DNA of 64,000 nt from Lobosporangium transversale (lineage: Eukaryota > Mortierellomycota > Mortierellomycetes > Mortierellales > Mortierellaceae). Of the stretch, positions 51,485 through 62,572 are shown one piece after another. The stretch lies in assembly GCF_002105155.1 (NCBI RefSeq), contig NW_019028982.1, positions 828,501-892,500 of the forward strand, in the 5' to 3' direction. The notes under the pieces were generated by a model that had not been told where the DNA came from, did not search any database, and saw nothing but the letters and a program-made list of their open reading frames with translations. How positions within the stretch are numbered: position 1 is the stretch's first letter; each line of letters opens with the position of its first letter. The translations under genes and the position numbers were made by a program.

Positions 51485-53312
51485 ATGGCTGAGGGTTCAT
51501 TTGTGATGACAGCTGACATCAGCTTTTACGATATTATCAAACGCACCTATGATAACCTCCCTGCTCTTCAAGCTCATCATACTGCAAATTCAAAGCCAAC
51601 CCCCGCCGACTTGAAGGTCTCAAGGTAAATCGTCTTCTCTGTGATCAAATGTCATAAGAAATAATGAAGGAGCATCACTCATAACTTTTTTTTTTTTTTT
51701 TTTTTTTTTTTTCGTCTCTAATCTGGGTAACATAGCTTCAATCACAAAACCATCAACCTTCGAGGATACACGCACCGTAAAGGCTAACAAAATCATTCCG
51801 GACAGTCATAGCATAATGAAATGGGGATTTGATAGTAATTGTTTTTTATATATATGTATATATATTAGATTACGTGGAGGAAGGAGATCCAAATGGAGTG
51901 CCTTTGGTGTTGCTCCATGGGTTCCCAGATATGTGGTACGGATGGCGTTATCAGATTCGTGCCTTGGCCAAGGAGGGTTATCGTGTTATCGCTATGGACA
52001 ATCTTGGATATGGTGGCTCTGTATGTCATCTATTTGCTTCTTTTTTTATTTATTTTTATTTTTTATTTTTTTTTTTTTCAATTAAGATTAATCAATCTCT
52101 ATTATCCCTCATGCCAAAGGATCAACCCAAGTGTCCGATCGATAACCCAGAGCCGTATACTCAGAAGAGCCATTCGGAATATATGGCGGACCTGCTAGAT
52201 CAGCTTGGCATCAAGAAGGCAGTTTTCATCGGACATGACTGGTAAACCTCAATTTCTTTTTTGATTACTAATAGTACGCTCGTATCCCTTCCCTCTTACT
52301 CATTTCCTTCTTCGAAAATAAAAAGGGGTGCTCTCTTGGTCTGGAGGCTTGGGCATTTCTTGCCTGACCGATGCTTGGCTGTTGTCGGGTAAGCACTCAA
52401 TTTTTTTTTTTTTTTTTTTTTTTTAAATCCATTTCCATTGTAATAGTATTATCATTGCACTCATTGCGACTTCCCTTGCCATTTAGTATCGGGATCCCTT
52501 ACCATGCTCCAACAGACCAACCAGTGGACTTTGCAGTCATATCTGCACTCTTCCCTCATCTCAAGTATATCGCTGTCTTCCAGACAGAGGAACCCGAGAC
52601 ATGGTTCGGTGGCGATGTAAGTTTGACCTACATGCATGGTCATAAACTGATGCGATATAATATGTATAGACTATGAGCACACTTTGGGCGTGAATATTGA
52701 CTGACATGGACATCTATATCTCTCTTTCTATCTCTTATTCTAATAAAAGCCTCATGAACAAGCATTGGCGATTATAAACACAGCGTATGCTACACGTCCA
52801 GGCACAAATGTCGAGGAGACACAGTATTATATCGATCAGTTCTCACGCACGACTTTTCATGGTGCATACAATTATTACCGTGCCATGAAACTCAATTCTG
52901 TTTCGGACCTGCGTAAGTTAATGTTAATTGCTTCTACTCGACGATTTTGAATGACATCAAGGGAAAAAAAAAAAAAAATCTCAATAGTTCTCTTTAAATA
53001 GAATTTGTGGGAAAACCATTGACAGTTCCGGCGCTGCATGTAATTGCGGAGAAGGATCCCATTGTGCCAGCTGATTATATAGCCATGATATCAACAGACA
53101 TGATCCAGGACTTGAAACAGGCTTACATCCCAGAGGGAAACCATAATGTCCACAGCGAGAATCCAGAGGAACTTAACAAGATTCTGATTGAATATTTGGA
53201 TGATCTTGTCAAGAAGCGTGCTAATGATATTAAAGATAACAGAATTAGTAATGGTCATGGTGTCGGTACAATGAAGGAGAAGCAAGACCAGGTAGAGGGG
53301 CATGCACCCTAG
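51485..53312 (+). CDS. Epoxide-hydrolase-like alpha/beta hydrolase 3, eight exons
   Basis: Exons are 51485-51624, 51736-51776, 51869-52020, 52120-52241, 52326-52388, 52487-52616, 52750-52912 and 53002-53312, giving about 373 residues. Intron positions and phases equal those of gene 2, and five consecutive exons have identical lengths (41, 152, 122, 63, 130), so the two are tandem duplicates. Motifs are LVLLHGFPDMWYGWRYQI, AVFIGHDWGALLV (nucleophile), HVIAEKDPIVPADY (acid) and PEGNHNVHSENPEEL (His). The lid holds QALAIINTAYATRPGTNVEE and FHGAYNYYRAM. The C-terminal tail (KKRANDIKDNRISNGHG) is longer and polar. The N-terminus is extended by about nine residues relative to gene 2. Confidence 0.86.
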
Positions 53313-54289
53313 GAGATCCTAGCTGACTGTGCAATAAATATGCGGGTTAATGTTATTGGAAATAGCTGTTATGAGTGAATTGGGACCGAGAAACGGTTGT
53401 TTGTAGTAGTGTTTGCAGTCGAACCTGATAAACTAAGAGATTCTCCAAAAATCTGTCCAAGGACCAATTGCTGCCCATTTTAGGTTGGTGGCGGGGACCC
53501 TACACGTGATAATAGAATCCAACTGCCGAAAATCTCAATTGATCATGATTTCACATTGTCTTCGGCGCCATGTCCGAAAGTGTATCACCTTTCTTCATTG
53601 AAACTCAACATTGAATAAGATGAAATAAAGTAAAAATAACTAGGTCGCTATATAAGATCCCTTTGTCCTGGAGTTATGATACTGTATCCTTCCAAGGATT
53701 TCCAAGGATCTCCCAAAAGCCAGACCACGTGGTTCTGGAGGCGGGTCTGATCACACCATTCTAGCCATCAGCGATTTGATTTTCAAAGATACAGGTCATG
53801 ACAACCCAAGCCGCCACGCGCATGTGTTTTTTCTTTTCCAGCAAGCGACACACACGCCTTGCTCAAGAATCTACACTGGGGCCTTACCGCGTGTTGAGTA
53901 AAAGAACGAGAATGCTGGTAGATGGCCTCTCTCCAGCGGTGACCGAGTTTATCTGTACTCACAGAGGGTCCAGGAGCGTCAAGCGAGAGTACGAGACGCA
54001 CCGGGCTGAGTTTGTCATTTAAATGAAAGGGAGCTCGTTTGAACAAGGGATAAACTCTGCGATCTCAGTTGTAAACTGGCTACACTACGCGTGGGTCGCC
54101 CGAAATCTGAAGTGGTTTACTCCTATGACCACAAAGCCAGCTGTCCTTACTTTTTTTGCGACCTAGACAGAGTGCGCTCGGACAGATATTCCCATGGATT
54201 CCTTAAAGCTGATAAGCAGGAGGGTACCATGGAATCAAGGTCAAGACCAGGTCAGTCCGACATCTCGCCTGTTCAAGAGCACATTCGAC
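53313..54289. other. Intergenic stretch, possibly transposon-derived
   Basis: No gene was recognised. The part from about 53800 to 54290 is richer in G+C, with short open frames on both strands. It may be further decayed sequence of the element recognised just to the right. Confidence 0.4.
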
Positions 54290-54515
54290 AGTTACCTGCC
54301 AATTTGAATTTGCCTTTTGAAGCGCTTACGCGGATCTGAGAGTCAAGAAAGTTCCAAACTCCGGGCTCTAGGTCCCACGCTTGCGGTGTATCTGGTATGT
54401 CGGTCGCTGATATCATGGTTCAAGGCAATTAGTCATTCCCAAGAACCTTTAAGAAGCATTGACTGCTGAATGTCGCTTTAAATAATACGTCTATTGATAC
54501 TTTGGGCTTTTTGCC
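54290..54515 (+). pseudogene. Relic of a DIRS-type tyrosine recombinase (C-terminal box)
   Basis: In one frame RALGPTLAV matches RAIGSTLAA of the intact recombinase at 10341. After a shift, SGMSVADIMVQGN matches AGVSTQDIMVQGN, then a TAG stands where the tryptophan should be. SFPRTFKKH matches SSDKVFNKH, with a TGA where the tyrosine nucleophile should be. NNTSIDTLGF parallels the end NLTTSVFG. The orientation is opposite to the intact element. The rest of the element is not recognisable. Confidence 0.7.
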
Positions 54516-55425
54516 TTTTTTAATCCAATTTTATTTGAGTCGATCTCTCTAGGGTCTTATACGGACACGGCACTATAGATAATGGTCTATTGAAAAGTTG
54601 GCGAAGCCGATGAACGTATGCTCCACTTATACCACCTCTTGACTTGGGGGATGGATGCAGTATCATATTTCCAGAACAGAGGGATCTTTTGCTTTAATTT
54701 ACCTATATCTCTTATCAGGTTCCATTGAAGGTGATAGATAGATATAAAGATATGGCGTTTAGACAATGTGGATAGGTCACCATCAGTTGATAATCCCGTT
54801 AATTGTCCCACATCATGCACATCATGATGCCATTGACTATCATGGAAAGGTTATACAGAAAGTTGATTTGTTAGTTTGACTTGATCAAGATAGGAAATCC
54901 CCTTTACACTGCCACATGTCAACACTGTTAGGATTAGTTGAATTCTTTAGCTCCCAATTATAGAGATCATACAGGGTTGAATGAGAGAAAGGAAACAAGC
55001 AATGCGTGTCTATCTTCCCTGATAACTAACAAGAAAAGCTCCTCTAAACAGCTCTAGGGTCGAGGTAGCTTATGGAAAAAGACCAAATGCGATACCGTGC
55101 TCTTAAACTGCACAGGTCGCGCAGTTCCTTGTTTGATTTTTGTTTTTGTTTTTATAAAAGCCTTGTTTTAGTGATTTGCTACATGAGCTTGTAAATAAGA
55201 AGCAATATCGTTATTTGGCAATAAATCCCTTCGGACAGCGGCTGTATGGCTGTTCGACTGCCAAGCCTATAGGATGTTTTATGTTGTCGCAATTTAAAGC
55301 GCCGTGATCACTACATTTCTCAATAATCCATATTCTTGTCCCTCCCGAGTTCTGATTATAAATAGCAAGCTTATTTATCCTCTTTTTTTTTATAATCACA
55401 GCTTAGTAAATCTACTTCACCTACA
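54516..55425. other. Intergenic stretch and promoter of the FAD oxidase
   Basis: No gene was recognised. The last 120 bases before the ATG are A/T- and T-rich. Confidence 0.45.
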
Positions 55426-57216
55426 ATGCTTTCCCCAACCTCACTTTCTACCGCACTTATTGGTGCACTGTTAGCAATCGTCAGCAATGATTCTTTGTTT
55501 GTTTCTGCACAAGGCGATAACCCTACCTTCCAACTCCATCGTCAATGTCTCTGCCAACCTACTCAGTCTTGCTGGCCTAGTGCTGCTGACTGGTCTGCTC
55601 TCAACACAGCTGTTGGAGGCCGATTGATCCCTACCAAGCCTGCTGCCTATGAGTGCCATAACCCTAATTATGACCCAGGCAAATGCCAGGAGATTCAAAA
55701 AGGCTATTTTTTTGATTCTTGGAGACATCTTCAGCCTGGCGCTGTTGAACAAACCAATTGGGAGCTGTTTAACAACAAAGGTTGTCGCGGGTTTAACCAA
55801 ACTGAGCCGTGTTTCCAAGGTGCTGTCCCATTGTACACAATCAACGCTACCAGTGTCCAAGATGTCCAACAAGCGGTTCGATTCGCAGCCAAGAAAAACA
55901 TTCGCCTTGTAGTCAAGAACACAGGTCATGATTACCATGGGCGCAGTATTGGTGTTTCATCGCTTAATATTTGGGTTCATCACTTGAAGAGTATTGCCTT
56001 TAATGACAGCTTTGTTCCAGAAGGCGCCCCTAAAGGGACTCCAGCGACTGGTGCGATAATTTTAGATCCCGGTGTTATCTGGAGAGATGCTTATATTGCT
56101 GCTGACAAGCATAATGTCACTGTAGTCGGGGCTGGCCATGCCACAGTTGGAACTAGTGGCGGGTTCTGCCAAGGTGGAGGACATGGCCCTCTTTCACCTC
56201 GCTATGGTTTATGTGTGGACAATGTTCTTCAATTCAAGGTAGTCACAGCTGATGGTAAAACCAGGACTGCCAACGCTTACCGGAACAAGGATCTGTTCTG
56301 GGCTCTACGTGGTGGAGGAGGATCAACATTTGGAGTTGTGGTCCAAGCCATCTATAAGACTCATCCTCCTCTGAGGAATATCAGTTATGCGACGTATCGC
56401 ATAGCCTTTAACGGGACTGAATCTCGTCGTCAAGTCTATAGCAGTTTTTTATCCCAGCAGCTCTCTTGGTCTAAGGCGGGACACTCTGGCTATGCCCTCA
56501 TCCAAAAGGAGTTTTTATTGTTGTACTACTACTTACTCAATTCGGATGCCGCTGCTGGACAAAAGAGTTTTGAGCCTTTCTTGAAGGATATTTCAGCGAT
56601 TCCTGGCGTAACAGTGGACGGTACAGTCACAGGTGCATCCTCATTCTGGGAGAGCTTCAAGGCCGGGATGCCTCCGCCAGAAGTACCTAACTCTGGCACT
56701 AATGTCCTCCTTGGGTCACGCTTGATCCCCCAGAGCAAATTCGAGTCCGAAGCCGGCGTGAAGCAATTAAGTGACACCTTTTATGACGTTATGGAAGATC
56801 TAGACGGATATTTGATGCCGCAGGAGGGTTTGATTGGTACTTTGGTGGCAGGTGGTCAAGTGTCGAAAGGTACTAGCAAGGAGACATCAGTAGGGCCAGC
56901 ATGGCGTCAAGCTTTGTTTCATATAATATCACCCGTTACCTGGGACAATAGTGCTTCCCCTGAAGCTGTTCAGACATTAGGTCGTAAGGTGACTTCAGCC
57001 ATTGAACGTCTACGTGAAATTACGCCTGGATCTGGAGCATATTTCAACGAGGCGGACCATTCTGAGCCTAACTGGCAACAGTCATTCTTCGGAAGCAATT
57101 ACCCACGCCTAAAGCAGGTGAAAACCAAGTATGACCCTTATGGTGTGTTTATTTGCCATCATTGTGTTGGTAGCGAGGATTGGAACGAGAATTTGACCTG
57201 CCGCCACCAAAAGTAA
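55426..57216 (+). CDS. Secreted FAD-linked oxidase, berberine-bridge (BBE/PCMH) type
   Basis: A single exon of 596 codons. Residues 1 to about 28 are a signal peptide (MLSPTSLSTALIGALLAIVS, likely cleaved after SAQ). The FAD-binding PCMH domain follows: VKNTGHDYHGRSIG has the histidine (about 168) expected to bind flavin covalently, and GTSGGFCQGGGHGPLSPRYG has the cysteine (about 248) of a bicovalent enzyme. KDLFWALRGGGGSTFGVVV is the conserved strand-loop. The C-terminal BBE motif is YFNEADHSEPNWQQSFFGSN with YDPYGVFICHHCVGSEDW at the end. The family oxidises sugars, alcohols or secondary metabolites, releasing hydrogen peroxide; the substrate cannot be told from sequence. Several N-glycosylation sequons fit secretion. 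A relic of a related gene lies at 21588-22323. Confidence 0.92.
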   Translation: MLSPTSLSTALIGALLAIVSNDSLFVSAQGDNPTFQLHRQCLCQPTQSCWPSAADWSALNTAVGGRLIPTKPAAYECHNPNYDPGKCQEIQKGYFFDSWRHLQPGAVEQTNWELFNNKGCRGFNQTEPCFQGAVPLYTINATSVQDVQQAVRFAAKKNIRLVVKNTGHDYHGRSIGVSSLNIWVHHLKSIAFNDSFVPEGAPKGTPATGAIILDPGVIWRDAYIAADKHNVTVVGAGHATVGTSGGFCQGGGHGPLSPRYGLCVDNVLQFKVVTADGKTRTANAYRNKDLFWALRGGGGSTFGVVVQAIYKTHPPLRNISYATYRIAFNGTESRRQVYSSFLSQQLSWSKAGHSGYALIQKEFLLLYYYLLNSDAAAGQKSFEPFLKDISAIPGVTVDGTVTGASSFWESFKAGMPPPEVPNSGTNVLLGSRLIPQSKFESEAGVKQLSDTFYDVMEDLDGYLMPQEGLIGTLVAGGQVSKGTSKETSVGPAWRQALFHIISPVTWDNSASPEAVQTLGRKVTSAIERLREITPGSGAYFNEADHSEPNWQQSFFGSNYPRLKQVKTKYDPYGVFICHHCVGSEDWNENLTCRHQK

Positions 57217-58299
57217 ATATAGTTCGTTGGGTACCAAAATAAACGCAGGTCAACCTTATTTTTTCCTTATACCATCCACCGTCCAACTCCTCTTCAGCTG
57301 AGTGTTGGACTTCTATTGCCGCCTTAATGCCATATCATCGTCGGTATCTCCAGCATTAGTGTTTTCCATGTACTCATTTGTATACGCTGATGAATTGTAC
57401 TTCCAAAGAGGAAAAAAAAATCTTTAATCACTCGTGGGGTTTTGCCGCCTCAGACATCTTTTAAAAATCCAAACAGCTGATTGAAAACTACCCATATCCT
57501 CTTTCCTTCTATAAAAAAAGCCTTCATCACCAATTGAATAATTATATGTATCAATTGGTTGCGACGACCTTGTGTGCCCATGGTCGATAACCATGCCAAA
57601 GGCCCGAAGCGTGGACCGCTTCATGAATCATTATCAGTGCAGTTGCGTGGTATCATGCCGCCGCTTACGATTTCAGGCCTTGATGACAATACAGCTGTCC
57701 TGGCGCACATTAGCCCTCCGAGGCATATTTGATGTTGGAGCATTGATAATAGCTCTTGAATCAATGCGCTCATCAATGAGCTAAGTAAAGCTCTGGGGCT
57801 ATGGCAGGTATGAACCTGCGAGCCTATGCCTGTACAATGCCGCTAGTAGAAAGTGGATCAACGCTCATGGTATGTATGGATTAAGATTTAAGATTTTCTC
57901 GGGAAACCGCGTGGTACCCAGCACTATAGATGGCAGATGCATTGCTTCAGCTAAGAGAGTCTAGGAGGCCCAAAGGCTTTGTATTTGGTGCGGCATCTTG
58001 ATGAGGTCGAATCTTTTAGTGAATCTCCAAATAGACGTGTCTGTCTTCAACTGGTTTTCTACTGTCTGGCTTCAGCTTGAATAATAAACAGCCTCTCTGG
58101 ACCACAAACTGCTCTCCTTGTTTATTCTTTTTCCTGGCTGTTACATTAGGCTAGCCTAGGCTACCTTCAAGCCACCACTTATATTTTATCAGATGATACT
58201 CGTTCAACAATGGTATGAATAGTGCTTATTAAGATTTTTTCGAAGGCAGAGAGGCGATTAATGACCTTCCCTTTAATATGTCTATTTTTGGTGAACTTA
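57217..58299. other. Intergenic stretch, no gene recognised
   Basis: Short open frames occur on both strands, none recognisable. A tRNA-like T-arm word on the minus strand near 57795-57815 was examined and rejected. Confidence 0.4.
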
Positions 58300-58720
58300 G
58301 CTTTGGTTGAGGGAAGTCTGTTGTTATTTTGCCGTTGTCAGCAGCCAGCTTGCCCTTCTGCAGCATCGCTGATTTGGCTTTGCCGGTGATATATGAGGCA
58401 AGGGTGGACCTAGGGATAATTGTTCCTCGCGGAACATCGAATCCTTGCGTTGCCGTGTGCCGCCACAGTTGGCGGTCTCAAAGAAAGTGATAGTGAACTC
58501 AATTGCGAACGGAATATCGTTGCGACACTTGATACCCTTCGGATTCTTGGTCTTGGATACATCAAGACACGTGTCATACTTTGTGACCTCAAACTGACTG
58601 CAGGTCCCCTTGAAGCTTTCTTTGGTATAGAACTGCATTGCGATCGCCGATTGAGAAGTGGCAGCCAATGAGGTCGTAGAGACGGTAACGCAAGAGTGTT
58701 ATATGTTTTTAAGTGGAGTG
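58300..58720 (-). pseudogene. Dead copy of the small secreted protein gene at 59504
   Basis: The minus strand reads SLAATSQSAIAMQFYTKESF and KGTCSQFEVTKYDTCLDVSK, parallel to ATSQATTTMQFYTDENFKGK of the live gene, and reaches ETANCGG. The start codon position has ATA instead of ATG and the signal-peptide region is shifted. After CGG the frame shifts: AMLQKGKLAADNG, the match to FMLQKGKLTLEKG, lies in another frame. An open frame of 114 codons remains but joins mismatched parts. Confidence 0.75.
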
Positions 58721-59503
58721 GAGGAAAAGGGAGGGTGCGTATAAGGAATCATTGAGGAATGGACATCATTTCCCAGAAGACAACTTTTAAATTAGATGGT
58801 AGGTATGATTTGGTCTAATCAAGACACTGATAAAACCCTGCACGGTATTTGTGTAAAGAACAAAACGATCGTAGGCGAGATAAAGAAAGATTTAATGAAG
58901 TCTTAACCCTTATTTTATATGAGACTGTCCCGCACTGAGAAACCTCACAGGGCAAAACCAAATACCTCTAAATAGTTAGAGTAATGGATGTGTAGCATAT
59001 TCACAAGCCAATTATACTCACCACTACAGCCCACACTTCCACATTGCCATTGAAAGGGTACTAAACCTTAATTTTAAAAAAACTACAGTATATATATACA
59101 ATGGTAGACTATAATGTTTTTCTATTTATTAAGCAATTTCCACTTTTCAAAATATCTTTCAGGGGCCTTTCATGTGCAAGGCTTATATATATATTCCTTC
59201 AAAGGTATTTTTAAGACTCGTCCATGCGGGGAAATGTGGCGAGTGGACTGAGTGCGAGGTCTCTTCTTTTTCAGTTTTTGGTTATGCAAGCAGCGAAAAT
59301 AACAAATCAAAGGGGCACTAACAATGCTATTATACTTTTTACTTGATATTATTATTATTATTATTATTATTATTTTTTAACACCACGACTACTCTATCCC
59401 TATCTGTAACCGGTGTATTCAGAACAAAGACAGGAGATGCTGCAAATTGGCTGTAGCGAGAAAGTGGTCAAATAAATAAACAGATGGACGATGGACTCTT
59501 TCC
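58721..59503. other. Intergenic stretch with ATT microsatellite
   Basis: No gene was seen. An (ATT)n run of about ten units lies at 59347-59376. Confidence 0.5.
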
Positions 59504-59938
59504 TTAATACGTGCACTTCTTGTTAAATTTCGCAGGCGTAGAAGGGAGCTTATTATTGTTTTTTCCCTTTTCAAGGGTAAGCTTTCCCTTTTGGAGCATG
59601 AAGGACCCAACGTTGCCGTAAACCCATGGGATCTTGGCACCTTCAAGAACTTCGCCATATGGAACAGCCCGTCCGTCTCGGATCCACTTGCCACCACAGT
59701 TGGTAGATGAAAAGAAGGTGAACGTAAGGTCGCTGGCAGCTGGATCGTCGTTAACGAACTTGAGGGATTTTGCGTTCTTGGCCTTGGAGACGTTAAAGCA
59801 TTTGTCATACGCTGTGATCTGAAATTGGCTGCACTTGCCCTTGAAATTTTCGTCAGTGTAAAACTGCATAGTAGTGGTAGCCTGAGAGGTGGCAATCAAG
59901 GCAGTAGCTGAGATGGTGGCGAGGATGAGGAGCTTCAT
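59504..59938 (-). CDS. Small secreted protein, beta/gamma-crystallin-like pattern
   Basis: A single exon of 144 codons from the ATG at 59936-59938. Residues 1-20 are a signal peptide (MKLLILATISATALIATSQA). The mature part starts TTTMQFYTDENFKGKCSQFQ and includes YDKCFNVSKAKNAKSLKF, FTFFSSTNCGGKW and, at the end, KFNKKCTY. Four cysteines could form two disulfides. The FYTDENFKGKC start, with aromatic and Gly-x-Cys spacing, recalls single beta/gamma-crystallin or I36-inhibitor folds, but this is a resemblance only. Such small secreted proteins are candidates for cell-wall or effector roles. A dead duplicate lies about 800 bp away on the same strand. Confidence 0.7.
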   Translation of the reverse strand: MKLLILATISATALIATSQATTTMQFYTDENFKGKCSQFQITAYDKCFNVSKAKNAKSLKFVNDDPAASDLTFTFFSSTNCGGKWIRDGRAVPYGEVLEGAKIPWVYGNVGSFMLQKGKLTLEKGKNNNKLPSTPAKFNKKCTY

Positions 59939-61492
59939 GGTTAAATGTGTACTATTACTGTTTTTTTATTATTTTGTTTTTTAATTTTCTTTGGAATATG
60001 GAGAGGAAATGGTTTAAATGGAGAAATCTGGGGTTGTTGGGCCATTTTATACCAGAGACGTGGCTGCATGGACACGGACGTAGAACGAGTATAAATGTTG
60101 TACCACAAACCCTGTCACACATAATTTACAATTTTTTTGTTTTGTTCGCCCTCTTTGATTCTGCACTTTGGATTTCGCCCTACGCCGAGAATTTGCCCCC
60201 AACCTTAATTCGCCCTCATTCATTCCTTATATTTATGGATTCAATATTATTCTGTTCCATTTGATCGCAATCCCTTATATTTTTGAACACTCTCGAGTTT
60301 GTTGCCAATCAATTAGCTCGCTTGTTGCAAGCCCGTCAGGTAGTGGGATACCACCAAACCAGTTCAATTACCGTTTTTAGATGGATTGTGAACATTCCAT
60401 ATTTTCATCTTATTCCGCAAATATCACTGTATTGGATTCCCTATCCAATTTCCGCATGCAAAGCCCTAGTGAGAGCAACAAAAATGTTGGGGACCTTCAT
60501 ATCAATTAACGCGTCGCTGATATTAATTGATTTCTCTTGCAGCCACTGACGAATGAGGTCAAAAGCGATGTTCAAGGGAGTCCGCCGACTTTTTAATGAT
60601 GCAAGTCATCCTTCCTTAAATCTTTTATAGCAAACCCCATATCTTTAACCTCTTCATTACATCTAAGGCTATAGAATTAAGTAATTATCGATCATACTGA
60701 CAATATATTCCTCTCCAAAAAAAACCCCCTGGAGTCATAGTTCCTCAGTTCTTCTTTGGTTGCAGAAACAAAAATGCAATGTTAAGCCTATTCCACAATG
60801 TATTTTGCCAAGATTGAGCATAAGAAGAATTGGTATCATGAAAGATGATGACTGCTTGGATTTCATCATATCTGAAGTGCTTGAAAAGATACACTTTTCT
60901 TAGGCTCGTCACCAGATTATATGGTTTTTTTTAATCCGTGTATGCCTCGGGAATACTTCATTTATTTTCTTCGAAAAAGAGCTGGAACACGCCATCCAAG
61001 CTGGATCCTTTCTTTGGTTAGACTATCGTCAATTACAGGTATTTTGTTAAGCAAAAGACTTGTAAATGAATTAGTCTAACCAAAAATGGCGACTGCACCA
61101 CTCACCAAAAAAAAAAAAAGATTGGTTCGTCAGAATTGCAATTCCAATACGTCATCATAGTGTGCTAAATCAAATAGGGTATCTAAAAGAAGGTTGTGTG
61201 GAGATTCCGATCTGCACAATATCCAGATAGGCATTTAAAGAAGCAAAAAAAAAAAAAAAAAAAAAAAAGAGTGTGACGCAAAGAAAAGACAGCAGCAAAT
61301 GAAAAAATGAGGAGTGATCTTGCGTTTTGTTTAGTAATGATGCTATTTTAAGCAACAGACTGTGTTCATTCGCAAGGACATCTGCGTTACTGCGTTACAT
61401 AAATAAAAATGAAAGCTCCTGATGTTTGTTCCTCTGCTTTTTCTTTCCTTCCCTCAACTACTTCATATTCATTCAAATAATAAAAAACAAGA
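59939..61492. other. Intergenic stretch, no gene recognised
   Basis: An 88-codon frame at 60283-60549 (TLEFVANQLARLLQARQVVG) and protein-like bits near 60845-61040 (ELEHAIQAGSFLWLDYRQLQ) may be remains of genes, but no family was recognised. An A run lies at about 61243-61268. Confidence 0.4.
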
Positions 61493-61971
61493 ATGCTCTC
61501 CAAATCGCTCTTCTTGTTGGCCATCATCAGTTCGGCCGTCTTTGCTGAGGTCTACAATCCTCCAATCACATTTCCCAAGAAAGGGGATGTATTCAAGGCT
61601 GGAGAGACCATCACTGTTTTGTGGTACGTCTTACAATTCATTGTATTTGCTCTTGTATTATTTATTAAAAGGCTATAAACCTCATTTGCTAATATATCTA
61701 TCGTTTTACCATGTTTACTTTGAGCAGGGATACTACCGATTTGCCTCCTAATATCCCCAATAAAGGGATGATCCTACTCGGTCGACTGACTGCAGATAGT
61801 GAGAATCTAGATGTGAAGCATCCGCTTGCAAAGGGGTTCTGGTTGACAGAAGGAAGCTACAATATCACGTTCCCAGCTAAAGCTAAGACAGCTCATAATT
61901 ATATTCTCGCTCTTCTTGGTGATTCAGGCAACATTAGCAAAACTTTCACTATCTGTGGAAAGTCCAAATAA
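61493..61971 (+). CDS. Secreted Kre9/Knh1-like (Ser-Thr-rich GPI family) small protein, two exons
   Basis: Exon 1 is 61493-61623 and exon 2 is 61728-61971, giving 124 residues. The donor is TG|GTACGT, the acceptor GAGCAG, phase 2. Residues 1-18 form a signal peptide (MLSKSLFLLAIISSAVFA). The domain reads YNPPITFPKKGDVFKAGETI, then TVLWDTTDLPPNIPNKGMIL and LGRL, and later GSYNITFPAKAKTAHNYILA with LLGDSGNISKTFTI at the end. This is the Kre9/Knh1 N-terminal domain pattern: a KGDxFKAGxTxxVLW strand and a GDSGNIS-x-x-FTI end. Yeast Kre9 takes part in beta-1,6-glucan assembly. This protein is much shorter, has no Ser/Thr-rich or GPI end, and may simply be a secreted wall-associated protein. Confidence 0.82.
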
Positions 61972-62572
61972 AGGTTTTTTTTTTTAGTTTACATAAATAT
62001 TCATAAACATGTTCTTTCACTCTCAGAAAATGATTTGAATGGAGCAAATGGTTTGACAAAAAGAAGAAATAACTGGTTCTGTGTTTAATAATAAAAACGA
62101 TTGATTACTAACTTTGGATTTGACAGGTCAAACTCAGATATCCTCTATCATTAAAATGGTCAAAATCATTCCATCATCACTTTGCACTGTCAAAACGCAA
62201 CATGAGCAGCCCTACAGACGCTTTCAAGGTAAAGTAGCTTATTTGAAGAACGCATGAGGGTATTTTTTTTATTTAATCTGTGTCTTTATGCTGTTTCTTT
62301 TCATTATCTTGTCAACAAAGTAGTTAGTTCGGCGACCCATAGGAATAATTCCAACTTCTGGAGAAACGTCTTTAATGCATGTATGTAATCTTAGTATTTA
62401 ACCTAGGACTGTAATGATATTAATCTTTAATGCATGGTTGAAGTATCAACAAACAAACATAAAAGTAAATCTAAGTTTGGCTGCGATCTCTGATAATTCA
62501 AGGGCTTATCTCTTTGTGCCTGACTGGGCACAGTTCGGTTGAGTATTTGATCACTATGGATCTGTTGATTTT
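61972..62572. other. Intergenic stretch, no gene recognised
   Basis: A/T-rich 3' flank of the Kre9-like gene and downstream flank of the reductase relic. No gene was seen. Confidence 0.4.

Noticed and set aside
53415-53450. Possible pogo/Tc1-type transposon end (CAGTCGAACCTGATAAACTA)
   Set aside because: It resembles such inverted repeats, but no matching inverted partner was found nearby and no TA duplication is clear.
57785-57880. Possible tRNA on the minus strand (GCAGGTTCATACCTGC-like T arm)
   Set aside because: The T-arm word is near the B-box consensus, but no matching acceptor stem, D arm or anticodon stem could be built around it.
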